Source of the DNA: Cannabis sativa
Lineage: Eukaryota > Streptophyta > Magnoliopsida > Rosales > Cannabaceae
DNA: 64,000 bases
NCBI RefSeq assembly: GCF_029168945.1
Contig: NC_083610.1
Span: forward strand, 71,105,580-71,169,579
Direction of reading: 5' to 3'
The notes under the pieces were generated by a model. The model was not told the DNA's origin. It saw only the letters and a program-made list of their open reading frames with translations, and searched no databases. Made by a program: the position numbers and the translations under genes. Within the stretch, counting starts at the first letter, position 1. Each line of letters starts with the position of its first letter. This document shows positions 34,266-44,365 of the stretch, one piece after another.

Positions 34266-36176
34266 TGTTGGGTTTTATGCCCTAAATAAAACTCTTTACA
34301 ATCTGATTAGTTATTAATATAAGAAATTTGAAGTGATTGATGTTTGCATGAATTTTACATGCTAATGGTTTAATATGTTTAATATGTTTATTACATTCAT
34401 ACACACAAAATCAGTTAAATCCAGATCATATGTTTATTCACAATTACAGTATCGTCAACAAAGTGGAATGTGATTGTGATCATATGAATCAAAAGTTTTG
34501 GTCCCTGTTTCATCAGTGTTATTGGATTTACACTAATGTGATAATCAGCGATGATGTGTACTTACACTTGGAGTAAGTGTTATGTTCTTTCCAGGACATT
34601 AGTAAAGTATACTAGTTTCGAATGTATGGAGTATACATTGGACTGGACCGATATTGCAACTAAGTTAAGATATTACAAACTTACCGTTATACATATCTTT
34701 CCAAGTCAATATCAGTAGTTGATCTTAAGATTAAAAGAATCTAAATCCTGATATGCTTGGGCTCAACTCAGGAGTGCTATTCATGTTCTTAGATTTATTA
34801 GTTAAGCCTACTTTCGGGTCAGGGTGATACGTATATTTCGAGAACATGATAGTATGATTGAGTGGGAGTGCTGAACATAAATATGGAATCTATAGCTTCT
34901 ACTGGTGTATAGAAGTTAAGTGATGATTCCCTTCGAGCTTAGGAAATAGAAGTAAATGGATGAGCTCTTGTTTAACTGACTAATTATTAGATCATTAAAC
35001 ACCATTTACAGGTAGCTAAGTGTTTTAAGGGGCAAAATACATTGAGGGGTGAGAACGGTAAAGAAATCCCATCTCGATGTAAATCATCTATATAGAGGAT
35101 CTTTAAATCACAATAAGATTATAACAATGGTTAAATGAGATAGTATATTGGTATCGTGAAACATACAATATGCTCTATATAAGTCTGAGAGTGCAATTCT
35201 AAGTTCTAAGAGTGGATTCAACGAAGAATTAATAAGTAGGAATTTACTTGGTAAATTTGGTTCACTTATTGGAAGCTCAGCATATAGATCCATGGTCCCC
35301 ATTCTAGTTGAGAACATTCTGCTTGTAAGACTCATTAATTGATTCGTGATTGGTCAATTATAATTCTAAAGTTAGACTGTGTCTAATTTTATGAATTTTC
35401 ACTAAGCAGGGGTGAAATTGTAAGGAAAAGAGTTTTCTAGGTTTATTTATTTATTAATGGACTTTATATGTCTAATTAATAATTAAATTAAATGACAATA
35501 TTATTTAATAATCTATTTTAGTTATTAAATAATTAGTTTTGGCATTTAAAAGGTTAGAATTGGAAAATTGGTATTTTTGAGAAAATAGAGATAAAATTTG
35601 ATAAAAATGCAAAATTAAGTGAGGCCCAATAACACCATATGGTCGGCCACTTAAATAGCTTTTTCAAATTAATATTTTCATTATTTTAATGCCAAATAAA
35701 TCCTAACCTAAACCTAGTAGTTGCCTATAAATAGAAAGTGATGGCTCAGTCACATAACATGCTTTCATTAGCTTTCTGACAGAATTTTCTCTCTTCAGAA
35801 AAACTGAGCCTTCCCTCACTTTCTACCTTGGCCGAAATACCTCTCTCTCTTTTCCCTTCATCTTTTTCGTGACCCTAGTGAAAGAGTAAGTGCCCACACA
35901 CAGCAAGCAGTAACTCAATCATAGATTGGAAGACTTTGAAGGATCAAAGCTTGAAGAAGAAGGAGATTCGGGCTCAGATCTTGATTATACTCTGCTACAG
36001 AAAGGAATCAAGGGTTAGAGATCTGAGTGGAAGGAGACATTTATTCCGCTGCATCAATGTAAGGTTTTCTTAACTTTATATGTGTTTATTTTATCGTTTT
36101 AGAAAGTTCATATTTAGGATGTTAATAAACATACTTGTGAGTAGATCTAAGATCCTGGTAAAACTAATTCCCAACA
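34266..36176 (+). repeat. 3' LTR (1911 bp)
   Basis: Same length as the 5' LTR. Differences seen include CATATGTTT for CATATATTT, AACAAAGTGG for AACACAGTGG, CTATATAAG for CTATACAAG and GGTCGGCC for GGCCGGCC. Confidence 0.95.
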
Positions 36177-36181
36177 TGATT

Positions 36182-36744
36182 GTACCCTGAATAGGCATCC
36201 ATAAAGCTTAGGATCTTGTCCCCGGCTGTTGCATCCACGAGCTGATCTATTCTTGGGAGTGGAAAACAGTCTTAGGGGCACGCCTTGTTGAGGTCGGTGA
36301 ATCAATACATACTCGCCATTTTTTGTTGGGCTTGGGTACTAGTACAGGGTAAGCTACCCAGGTCAGATAGAAAGCTTCAATGATGAAGTTGTTATTGTGT
36401 AGCTTTTCTACCTCTTCTTTTAACACTTGTGCCCGTTCTTTGTCCAACAATCTTCTTTTTTGCTGAGCGGGACAAAAGTTCGGATCAATGTTTAAAGCAT
36501 GTGATATTATAAAAGGATCGATACCGACCATATCTTCATGCAACCAGGAAAAAATATCTAGGTTTGCTCTTAGAAATTTTATGAAAGTTGATTTTACTTC
36601 AAGCAGCAAACCTTGGCCAATTTTAAGTTTCCTGATCGGGACATTTGGGTCGATTTCTATCTCTTCAAATTCTTCCACTAGCTTAACATTTGTATTTGGT
36701 TCCCCAAGTCGTGGATCCACATCCTCGTTCCCGCCTTAGGCGAC
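36182..36744 (-). pseudogene. Tat RT N-terminal half
   Basis: Minus-strand reading from about 36720 gives WLHEDMVGIDPFIISHALN, then KRRLLDKERAQVLKEEVEK and YPVLVPKPNKKWRVCID, the usual lead into a Tat RT. Then, after a 1-bp frameshift near 36300, comes LNKACP and the substrate-contact region with FPLPRIDQLVDAT and FMDAYSGYN. The next codons are across the Angela-like insertion at 25962, where the RT continues in register once the duplicated TGATT is allowed for. Confidence 0.88.
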
Positions 36745-36747
36745 TCC

Positions 36748-37480
36748 CTATTTGGAAATGCTTTTCTCCTTGTTTGAACTCTGGCCAGAGGAATCTTCCT
36801 TTTTGGCCTTGGTTAGGGCAAGGTTATAACATTCCCGTGCAACTTGTTGATTTCCTTTTAGGAACCCTACCCCATTCTTTGTTGGGAACTTGATGCACGA
36901 ATAGAAAATTGATGTGACAGCCTTTAGGTCATATAAGGCTGGTTGACCTAACACAACATTAAAAGTTGATGGAACATCAATTATAAAAAATTGTGCCATC
37001 ACAGTTATGCTCCTCGGAGCCTGTCCAACAGTGAGGGGTAGGCGAATTTTCCATAAAGGTGCAACACTTTGGCCGGAGAAACCATACATCGGTTGGGTAC
37101 AGGGGATTTGATATTTGAAATGGAGTCCCATCTTTCATATGGTTTTTTGAACAGAATATTTGTTGAAGCTCCATTGTTTATCATAGTTCGAGCCACTATT
37201 TTTTTGCTATTTGTACCTCCACAACCAAGGGATCATTGTGTGGGAAGCGAACATGGATAACATCCTCTTCAGTGAAGGTTATAGTGGGTTCCCATACCCG
37301 TGGCATTTTTGGTTTTCTTTCTTCTACGGCCAAAACTACTTCTTTTTGTTCGTGCTGTAGAGTTCGGGCATACCTCTCCCGAGCTTTGCGTGAGTCTCCA
37401 GCAATGTGTGGGCCCCCAATAATGACTTGTAAATGCGCATCCACTAGTGGAGGCTTTAATAGATCTTGATTATTGCCTGC
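36748..37480 (-). pseudogene. Tat protease remnant
   Basis: Open minus-strand stretches at 37196-37444 and 36748-37131 hold the aspartic protease region. Before it is an FTEEDVIHVRFPHNDPLVV segment that is usual in Tat polyproteins. The active-site motif reads INNGASTNILF near 37160; relatives have D-N/S/G-G at this place, so the catalytic Asp is Asn through a GAT-to-AAT type change. C-terminal parts (FNVVLGQPALYDLKAVTS) lie near 36960-36900. Frameshifts occur near 37190 and 37010. Confidence 0.8.
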
Positions 37481-37498
37481 TTGGGCGGCCCATTGATT

Positions 37499-39300
37499 CT
37501 AATCGGCCTTGACGTATTTTTGCACGTGCGGGTTATTTTTCCTTATCCGAAATTCAATTTCTCGCTTTAAGTTGTTGCACTCATTTATGTCGTGGCCATA
37601 ATCTCCATGAAAACGACAGAATTTGGACATGTCCCTCATGCTTATGTCCTTTTTCATGGGAGCATGTTTTCTGTACAGGAAAACAGATTGGGTTGGCATG
37701 TAGATTGTCTCTGGGTCATCAGTTAGGACAGAGAAGGCAGTGACTTTAGAGGCATTTTCTCTAGGGGTTTGTTCAGCTTTGCCTACGAACTTTCCCTTCT
37801 TCCCGTTGCCTTGCCTGCCATTGTTATTGAATCTTTTGCTGCTTGGAGTTGAACTGCTAGGATACTGTGGGTTCTGAGCAGATGCTCCTGCGGAAGGGAC
37901 CTACAGTTGGCCCGACCTAGGTTCAACATCTGCTCGCTGAATGGCCTCTTCGAGCTTGATAAACCCATTTGCTTGGTCTAAAAACTCTGCCATAAATCCT
38001 ACATGGCCACTTTTCTTGATGTCTTTCCACAGTTCTCCCAGTACTTCAATGCCCCCCAGTATGGCGGCTAGCATCCTCTTCAGTTAACCTTGCTACTTTT
38101 GTAGCTTCTATCATGAACTGCTTATGTAGGCTCTAAAAGGCTCTCCTGGTCTTTGTTTCACTTTGACCAGGTCTATAAAATGTAATGGGAGTTGACAAGA
38201 AGAAGAAAACTGCACATGGAACTCTCAAGAGAAAGCTTTCCATGAATTAAACCTTCCTGGTGGTAACTTAAAATGCTATTGTTGTGCGACCTCTGAAAGT
38301 GTGGCAGGGAAAACTCTACACCGCACATCACCTCTTACCCCTTGCAAATCCATTTGCATTTCAAAATATTTAAGATCCGACTAAGGATCCTCCTTCCCTG
38401 TGTACATCTTCTAAGTCGACATTTTGAACTTGAGGGGTAGTTCTAAGACGTTGATCTTTGGAGTAAAAGGGGATTCGCGTGCCCGAACTAGCTCGAGATC
38501 AGTGAGTTTTTGGCCAGCCAGGCCTTGGAACATATTTTTTAGTTAATCTAAATGTGCTTGCACAGATGGGTGAACTGGTTCAGCCTCTTGGTCGACCTGT
38601 GTCACGTCAAGATCTCTTAGAGCTGGATCTTGGATTCAGATACCTGGTTGAACGGCTAGTTGAATGTATTGCTCATCCAGACCTATTCTTCTGTTCAAAT
38701 CATTCCTGAGATCATGGGCTGTATCCAATCTATTGAATACTAAAGCACCAAGTTGCCTCAATGATTGGCTAGTTTGGCCAGTTTGTTGGCCAGAACTGTC
38801 AGTCTGGATGGAGTTATTAGGTACAACTCCACCTAAAGAATTGTCAGATAGGGTCTGGCCGCCTACCACTTGGCCCACAGGTGGAACCTGGGATCGGGGA
38901 TTGGACGGCTGACCATTATGATTCTGGGCGGTATGCCCAGCAGGAATCTCTTCTGTGCCTCCCAGTGGGATACTGGACGTAGTAGCTGGTTGCTGATTAG
39001 TAACTTGATATGCTTTCCGTATCAATACGATGGCCTATCTTGTTCGGTCATCAATGGCTGCGTATTGAGCTTTCAATGTTTCCATCTCCCTATCCCTCCA
39101 GTCAATGAACTGACGCCTCTGCTCTTCGAACGCAAGGCCCATTGCAGCACGGAGCTCTACCTGATCATGATGCAAGGTATTAGTGTGACCTTGCATGAGT
39201 CCAAGGGGATTGCGGAGGTTATGAATCTTAGTATCATCACCTACCATTGTCTAAGCATTGGTTGTGGATGGGATTCCAATGCTGTGAGTGCTTTGATCGG
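37499..39300 (-). pseudogene. Tat gag, main part
   Basis: The minus strand carries a gag with a Gln/Ser/Thr-rich N-terminal part (open at 38636-39025), then the retrotransposon gag domain at about 38500-38100 with DLKYFEMQMDLQGVRGD and HFKLPPGRFNSW and VKQRPGEPFRAYI. A Tat-type zinc motif CRFHGDYGHDINEC lies near 37630. Stops occur near 39250, 39030 and 38545 and in the 38090-37800 stretch. The first 70 residues are on the far side of the solo LTR at 39316-42164. Confidence 0.85.
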
Positions 39301-39315
39301 CTGCCGAACTAGTAT

Positions 39316-42164
39316 TGTAATACCCTAAGATTTAAATAAATGGATTAGCAAATCCTAACTAGTTAAATGTGTATTATTGAGGAATTATATTATTATATAA
39401 TTTAATATATGAGAATTTATTTATGCTATGTTAAGACCCCGTTGGTGAGCCAGGGGCATTTTAGTAATTTTGGCCCGAGAAGGGTAAAACAGTAAAATTA
39501 ATTTATTTATGTGCTTATGGAACTATATTATTATATAGTATGCATGTGATGTCTTTTTCAGGTGTGTTCTGATAGGTTAGCGTGGTATAGTCACAATCGG
39601 ATATTTCGGGTCGAACCGGTTGCGGGCCCTAAATATAATTTGAGTTGAATTATTGGCATTTTAATTGTTGATGAATAATCTGAAATTTAATTGGATTTAT
39701 TTTTGTGTGAAAGGACATTTTTGCCCTTGGTTTATGCATAAGCTTTATTTGGCCCTAAGGGCAATTTGGTCTTTTGACCTTTATTTGGTAATTGATTAAA
39801 GGAATATTATTTTGAAGATCACATATAGAATTTTTGGATTTCTCTTCCTCTAACCCGAACCCTCTCTCCCTCAAACCCTCTTCTTTTTCCAAATTTGATT
39901 CTTGAAGAGAATTTGCTTGATTTTGGCTTGAAGTGAAGTTTTGAGTTTGTGGAACTTTGAGCTTGTTCTTAGATTGAGTTTGAGGTAAATTTTTATGGCT
40001 TTAGTCCTTGTTTTATTGCTGAAATTGTTTGTTGAAGAGCATGAAATTTTGTTGTGGGTTGTGATATTGAACTTGAGATGCATGTTCTTATTTGTTGGGT
40101 TGTCTTGAGCATGTTTAGAGCTTTAATTTCTTGAGTTTGTTTGGGTTAAGCTTGGTCAAAAATTAGAGGATATTATTAATGTAATTTTCTGTTATTGAGC
40201 TCTGGAAATTATTGTTTGAAGCTTGAGTTTAAGTTCTTGATAATGGAGATTTGTTTGAGATTTAGCTCAAGTTAAAGCTTTGATCTTCATGGTTGATTAA
40301 TCTGAATTTTTCAGAGTTTAGTATGGATTTTGATGCTTGAGCATGTATTTTAAACTCTCAGTATGATTATTAAAGACCTATTTGATGGTTGGAAGTTTGG
40401 TTGTGATTTGGGAAGGTTTACTTAAGTTTTGGGGGCTGATTTTCGTGTTTTACTGCTAGTTTTCTGAGTTTTGAACCTAGGTGCCGCGGCATGGTATTTA
40501 GCATGCAGCGGCCCGCCCTTTTCTTTCTGGGCAGATCCTAATGCAAACTTCAAATAGCCATAACTTTTTTATCTGGACTCCGATTTGGGAGTTCTATATA
40601 CCGTTGGAAAGCTCGTTTCGAGCTCTATGTGAATATTTATATTATGGGTGCCAAGTATATATTTTGTAAATGTGGAATTAAGGATTAACCTTATATGTGT
40701 AAATTTCAGAATTGTGACTAGGATTACTTGCACTTGGTCAGAAGAACCCAGGAATTTGGAATATCCTCTTTTGCAGGACATCAGGTAAGACAGCAGTATG
40801 CACATAGAGTTAAGTGCAGTGGCGCTCATATTGTATGTTGTGATTGTGATTAATTAAGAATTGGGATTACGGTTATTACCCTAAAGTGAGCGATTATTTG
40901 GTCTAGGGTTATTACCCTAGTAGTTAAAAGATGTTTAATATTATGCCATGTTAAATGTGTTAGAATAAAGAGTTATGTGTCTAGCCATAATTAAGCTAGA
41001 CTCGGTAAACTAGTACCTTGAGTTTAATTTAAATGTGGTCTAGGGTCATTACCCTATAATATTATGAAGGTAAGAAAGCATTAATATATGGTAATATTAT
41101 TAATCTAATGAAAACATGAGTTAGGGTTATTATCCTAAGATTTTATATGATGTGGTAAATATTGAGTACACGCATGTATGTTAAAAGCTATGTGTATAAG
41201 ACATAACTGGGTTAGACCTGGTATATATCACCAGGATAAACCACTGAAAGAACGTAATGTATGGATTACGTATATATGTGAATAACATTATGCGAGCAAG
41301 GCATAATCAGGTTAGGCTCGGTAACCAAAACTAAGGTAAACCCTACTAAGGCCTTATTGTATTTACACGTGTGAGAGCAACACGTAGGCCTACGCCACTT
41401 AGACATAAATAGGCATGTGAGCGTAACATGCAGGTCTATAGCAAATAGACAAATAGTGCAGTGGCACTATTAATTATGTGTTATACATATTGAGATTAAG
41501 GGTTATGCGTTCAAGGCATAATCAAGTTGGACTCGATAATCAGAACTGAAAGGAACTATTTTAAGACCTTATTGTATTTAGACGTGTGAGAGTAACACGT
41601 AGGTTTACGCCACGTAGACATAAATAGACGTGTGAGCGCAACACGTAGGTCTACGCCACGTAGACATAAATAGGCATGTGAGCGCAACATGCAGGTCTGT
41701 GTCACACAGGCATATATGAAGGGCATTACTGTTCATGTAGTATGATAAGCATATTATTGTTATTTTATACTGTCTTGTTGGGCTTGGCTCACGGGTGCTC
41801 TAGTGCAGGAAAGGGTAAAGCTGAATCTGATCAGCCATGAGTGTTGGAGCTAGACGAAGAATGTATATGTTCGGGCCACACTAGACCAAGCGGGTTGGGG
41901 TCTACCAGTGATGTAATTTTTGAGACTCTGTTTTGCCGCTTAGGTCGGCTACTAGAAAAGAACTTGTAATAGTATTTTGTAAATATTTTTGGAATCCCAA
42001 ATTTTGTAACTTTTAGTTTATAAAGTTTAAATTATTACAAGTTTATTTTCATTCAGTTTGTTATTAAAGTTTAATTTCCACGCATATTCTATCAGTAATT
42101 TTGTTTAGGGGATTAGGTTTCCTTAAGCATCTTGGGTAGCGTGCCTAATTATTTAGGGCGTTAT
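39316..42164. mobile_element. Solo LTR of Tekay/Del-type Gypsy element (2849 bp)
   Basis: Ends TGTAATACCC and GGGCGTTAT resemble the TGTAACACCC...GGGTGTTACA ends of Tekay/Del LTRs. Flanks AGTAT (39311-39315) and AGCAT (42165-42169) match 4 of 5, and gag coding sequence continues across the insertion (ETGNA on one side, SSAADQS on the other). Marker blocks shared with the copy at 59266 include CCGTTGGAAAGCTCGTT near 40601, repeated ACACGTAGGTCTACGCCACG units at 41360-41690 and TGGGCTTGGCTCACGGG near 41780. No coding sequence, polypurine tract or second LTR is present, hence solo LTR. Confidence 0.82.
41350..41700. repeat. Tandem repeats in the Tekay-type LTR
   Basis: A unit of about 50 bp (GACGTGTGAGAGCAACACGTAGG plus CTACGCCACGTAGACATAAATAG) recurs four or more times with drift. 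The copy at 60998-61140 has the same arrangement. Confidence 0.75.
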
Positions 42165-42169
42165 AGCAT

Positions 42170-42365
42170 TCCCAGTCTCTTGCACACCTAGTGTGATCCC
42201 AACCAGAGGGGATGTCACACCTTGGCCCACAATAGGTGGTTGCATGTTTGGCTGCCCTGGATTGGTTCCTGGTGGGACCCAAGTATTTCTAGGAGTTTGT
42301 AAGGCAGGATCTGTCAATGGTGAGTCACTCTGGTCAACCACGCCTCTGGGAGTTTGCACCACCAT
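42170..42365 (-). pseudogene. Tat gag N-terminus
   Basis: The minus-strand frame begins at the ATG at 42363-42365 (MVVQTPRGVVDQ), about 70 bp after the primer site, and reads Pro/Thr/Gly-rich sequence up to the solo LTR. It continues at 39310 in the same frame. Confidence 0.75.
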
Positions 42366-42414
42366 TTTGTGTGTCTGCTAAATCTTAAGACAAAGAGTAA
42401 ACTTGGATTTTGTC

Positions 42415-42434
42415 TCTCAATGAAAGCACCAAAA
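42415..42434 (-). other. Primer-binding site of the Tat element
   Basis: On the minus strand the 5' LTR ends GTCAACA and is followed by TTTTGGTGCTTTCATTGAG. TGGTGC is a plausible complement of a tRNA 3' end; I cannot say which tRNA. Confidence 0.55.
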
Positions 42435-43090
42435 TGTTGACTTCGCTTTTAGCCAACGACGGTGAGTCAATTAATAAGCGATTAAGAATGTAATCAAGAT
42501 AGAGCAAAAATCAGTAAATAATAAAGAACACAGGATTTTTTAAAGAGGTTCGGTCCCTTTAGTTCGGTAATAGCCTACTCCCCTTAGATTGTATTGACTT
42601 GAGAACAAATAACACAGTGTTTCCTCTCTCAAAGCTCTCACAATGAAATCTCTGAGTACTCTCTCTTAGATCTCTCTCTAAAGTGATTCTTTCGACCCCT
42701 TTTACAGTGATGCTAGATCACTATTTATAGGGCTAAATGCATGAGGGAAGATTTTCCTTTTGCTTACAATATCTATAATTGGTAAGAACATACATTAAAT
42801 ATTTAGAATACATGAAATGGGAGATTGGGACAGCTTGCCACATCCCTCTGATATAATCCCATGATTATAGGGATTGTTTTTGTGCTTGAGCTTCACGATA
42901 TCAACCTTGGAATGATTAAGTCTTGATACACGGTTCAGATCACTTTTTGCTCGGGTCATCTACCCTTGCCCTGCTCGGTCAAGCAGGCTTTGTGTGTGTG
43001 ATGTATTACTCGAAATCTGTTCGGAATATTTCTCCAGCCACGTGTCACTAATACATATTGTCATGTCACAGTGCAAAAAATAAGATAACA
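42435..43090 (-). repeat. Tat-element 5' LTR (656 bp)
   Basis: Matches the LTR at 15540-16216. A minus-strand TATA box CTATAAATAG is at 42719-42728. Confidence 0.92.
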
Positions 43091-43095
43091 ATAGT

Positions 43096-43471
43096 AAAAA
43101 TATAAAAATAATAAAAAAGAAAAGATAAGTGTTTTTGTAAGAATCCCAACATTAAAAATATTAAATATTTTGTCCGGGTCCGGGTCCCGAGTTCGATCCC
43201 AAGTTCAGGTCCGGGTCCGGGTCTGGGGTCCAGGTCTGGGGTCTGGGTCCGGGTTCGGGTCCCGGCTCGGAGATTGGTGTTGACCCTGAATCTTTTGTAA
43301 AAATTATAATACAAGGTAATACGGACTATTTGTTATGTATTAAATAATACAACATACATTGTATACAAAAATTTGGTCATAATAATTAATACAATACATT
43401 ATTTTATCCAAACATAGTATTATTTGTTATTTAATACAATACGACCCATATATAGCGTACCAAACGAGCCC
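43096..43471. mobile_element. MITE remnant with G-rich core (tentative)
   Basis: The right end GCGTACCAAACGAGCCC followed by TAA (43472-43474) resembles a PIF/Harbinger terminus (GGGCTCGTTTGG, TAA duplication). The left end is not recognisable. The core at 43176-43268 is built of GGGTCC/GGGTCT hexamers on the plus strand, similar to the core of the MITE at 4004. Confidence 0.45.
43176..43268. repeat. GGGTCY hexamer-rich tract
   Basis: Repeated GGGTCCGGGTCT-type units, with many GGG triplets on the plus strand; possible G-quadruplex former. Confidence 0.7.
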
Positions 43472-43474
43472 TAA

Positions 43475-43867
43475 ATTCCTTCTTCTCAAAAAATTTGTCA
43501 TAAAATATTTTGTGGATTTAGAACTCCTCAACTTATTATTCGAACAACAAACTTCTTAGATATAATTATATTCAAACACATTTTTTCAAGTTGTCTATTT
43601 TTAATATTTTACAAAAAAAAAAAAAACACGTTGGGTCTAAAAGTTAATTTTTTAAAAAGAAATTACACTTACTATGAGATTTTAAAAGTTGTTCACTTAA
43701 ATATGGCACTTTTAAGTTTGATCAATTTACATGGCCTTTTTTTTTATTTATTTAAAGTATTTTTATAGTATTTGATATTCTATATATATGTAAATTAGGT
43801 TTTCAAAGTCCATATTTAATGTTTTTATTTGTTTAAACAGTTTTATTTGTCACTGGTGTCAGAAAAG
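43475..43867. other. AT-rich spacer, no gene seen
   Basis: Low-complexity A/T, with a poly-A tract at 43611-43625. Confidence 0.6.
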
Positions 43868-44362
43868 TTCTTAGAGTTTGTTGCCGGCACCAGAAAAATC
43901 ACTGAAGTAGCTTTTGACGTCGAAAAAGTTGCTGGTGTTGCTACCGGCGCTGGAAAAGCCACCGAAATTGGTATTGTCGCCTGAAAAATTACCAAAAAAA
44001 TCACCAAGAAATTGGTTTCTTGATGAAGAAACCAGTTTCTTGGTTATTTTTCTGACACCAACAACTACTTCGGTGACTTTTCCGGCACCAACAGCAAACT
44101 TCGGAGAAATGCCAATTCTGACGACTTTTTCGAAATTTGTTGTTGGTGTTGGAAAAGTCATCGGAGTAGCTGCCAGTGTTGGAAAAATCACCGAAAAAAT
44201 CACCAAGAAATTGGTTTCTTGATGGAAACCAGTTCCTTGGTGATTTTTCCAGTGACAATACCAATTTCGACGACTTTTCCGGTGTTGGTAGCAACTCCGT
44301 CAACTTTTCCGGCGTCGGTAGCAAACTCCAACGAGTTTTTCGGCACCAGTGACAACTCCAAC
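43868..44362. repeat. Palindromic minisatellite
   Basis: Repeats of about 30-36 bp built on GTTGCTACCGGCGCTGGAAA and its complement. They run in one direction from 43868 to about 44010, inverted from 44035 to 44130, direct again to 44200, then inverted to 44362. Two hairpins mark the turns: AAGAAATTGGTTTCTT, loop GATG, AAGAAACCAGTTTCTT at 44010-44045, and a second at about 44203-44241. Open frames of about 100 residues on both strands arise because the unit lacks stops in several frames. No domain is recognisable, so I treat it as non-coding. Confidence 0.75.
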
Positions 44363-44365
44363 GAT

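Larger units (their letters stand above)
25968..36176 (+). mobile_element. Complete non-autonomous Angela-like element with gag only
   Basis: A 10.2-kb element with a perfect duplication TGATT (25963-25967 and 36177-36181), inserted in the Tat RT. Both LTRs are 1911 bp and differ at only about 11 sites by eye, so the insertion is young. Order: 5' LTR, primer site, an AT-rich leader of 3.7 kb, gag, about 1.8 kb without an intact protease, integrase, RT or RNase H, polypurine tract, 3' LTR. It must have been moved by proteins of another element. Structure matches what has been called TR-GAG (terminal-repeat element with a gag domain). Confidence 0.93.
15540..43090 (-). mobile_element. Complete Tat-lineage Ty3/Gypsy element, split by four insertions
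   Basis: Flanked by a perfect 5-bp duplication ATAGT (15535-15539 and 43091-43095). LTRs start TGTTGAC on the plus strand and end ATAACA. In minus-strand order: 5' LTR, primer site, gag, protease, RT, RNase H, a second (archaeal-type) RNase H, integrase, a long 3' region with an antisense reading frame, polypurine tract, 3' LTR. The dual RNase H and the antisense frame are typical of the Tat lineage. Four later insertions interrupt it: 39316-42164, 25968-36176, 23029-24928 and about 17173-19779. Removing them leaves an element of roughly 10 kb. The LTRs differ by several percent and one has a deletion of about 20 bp, so it is older than the insertions. Confidence 0.93.

Noticed and set aside
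36488..37469. Plus-strand frames opposite Tat protease and RT
   Set aside because: Shadows of the minus-strand pol; no recognisable product.
43871..44324. Possible protein genes of about 100 residues on both strands
   Set aside because: Open frames on both strands follow from the palindromic repeat unit; no recognisable domain.
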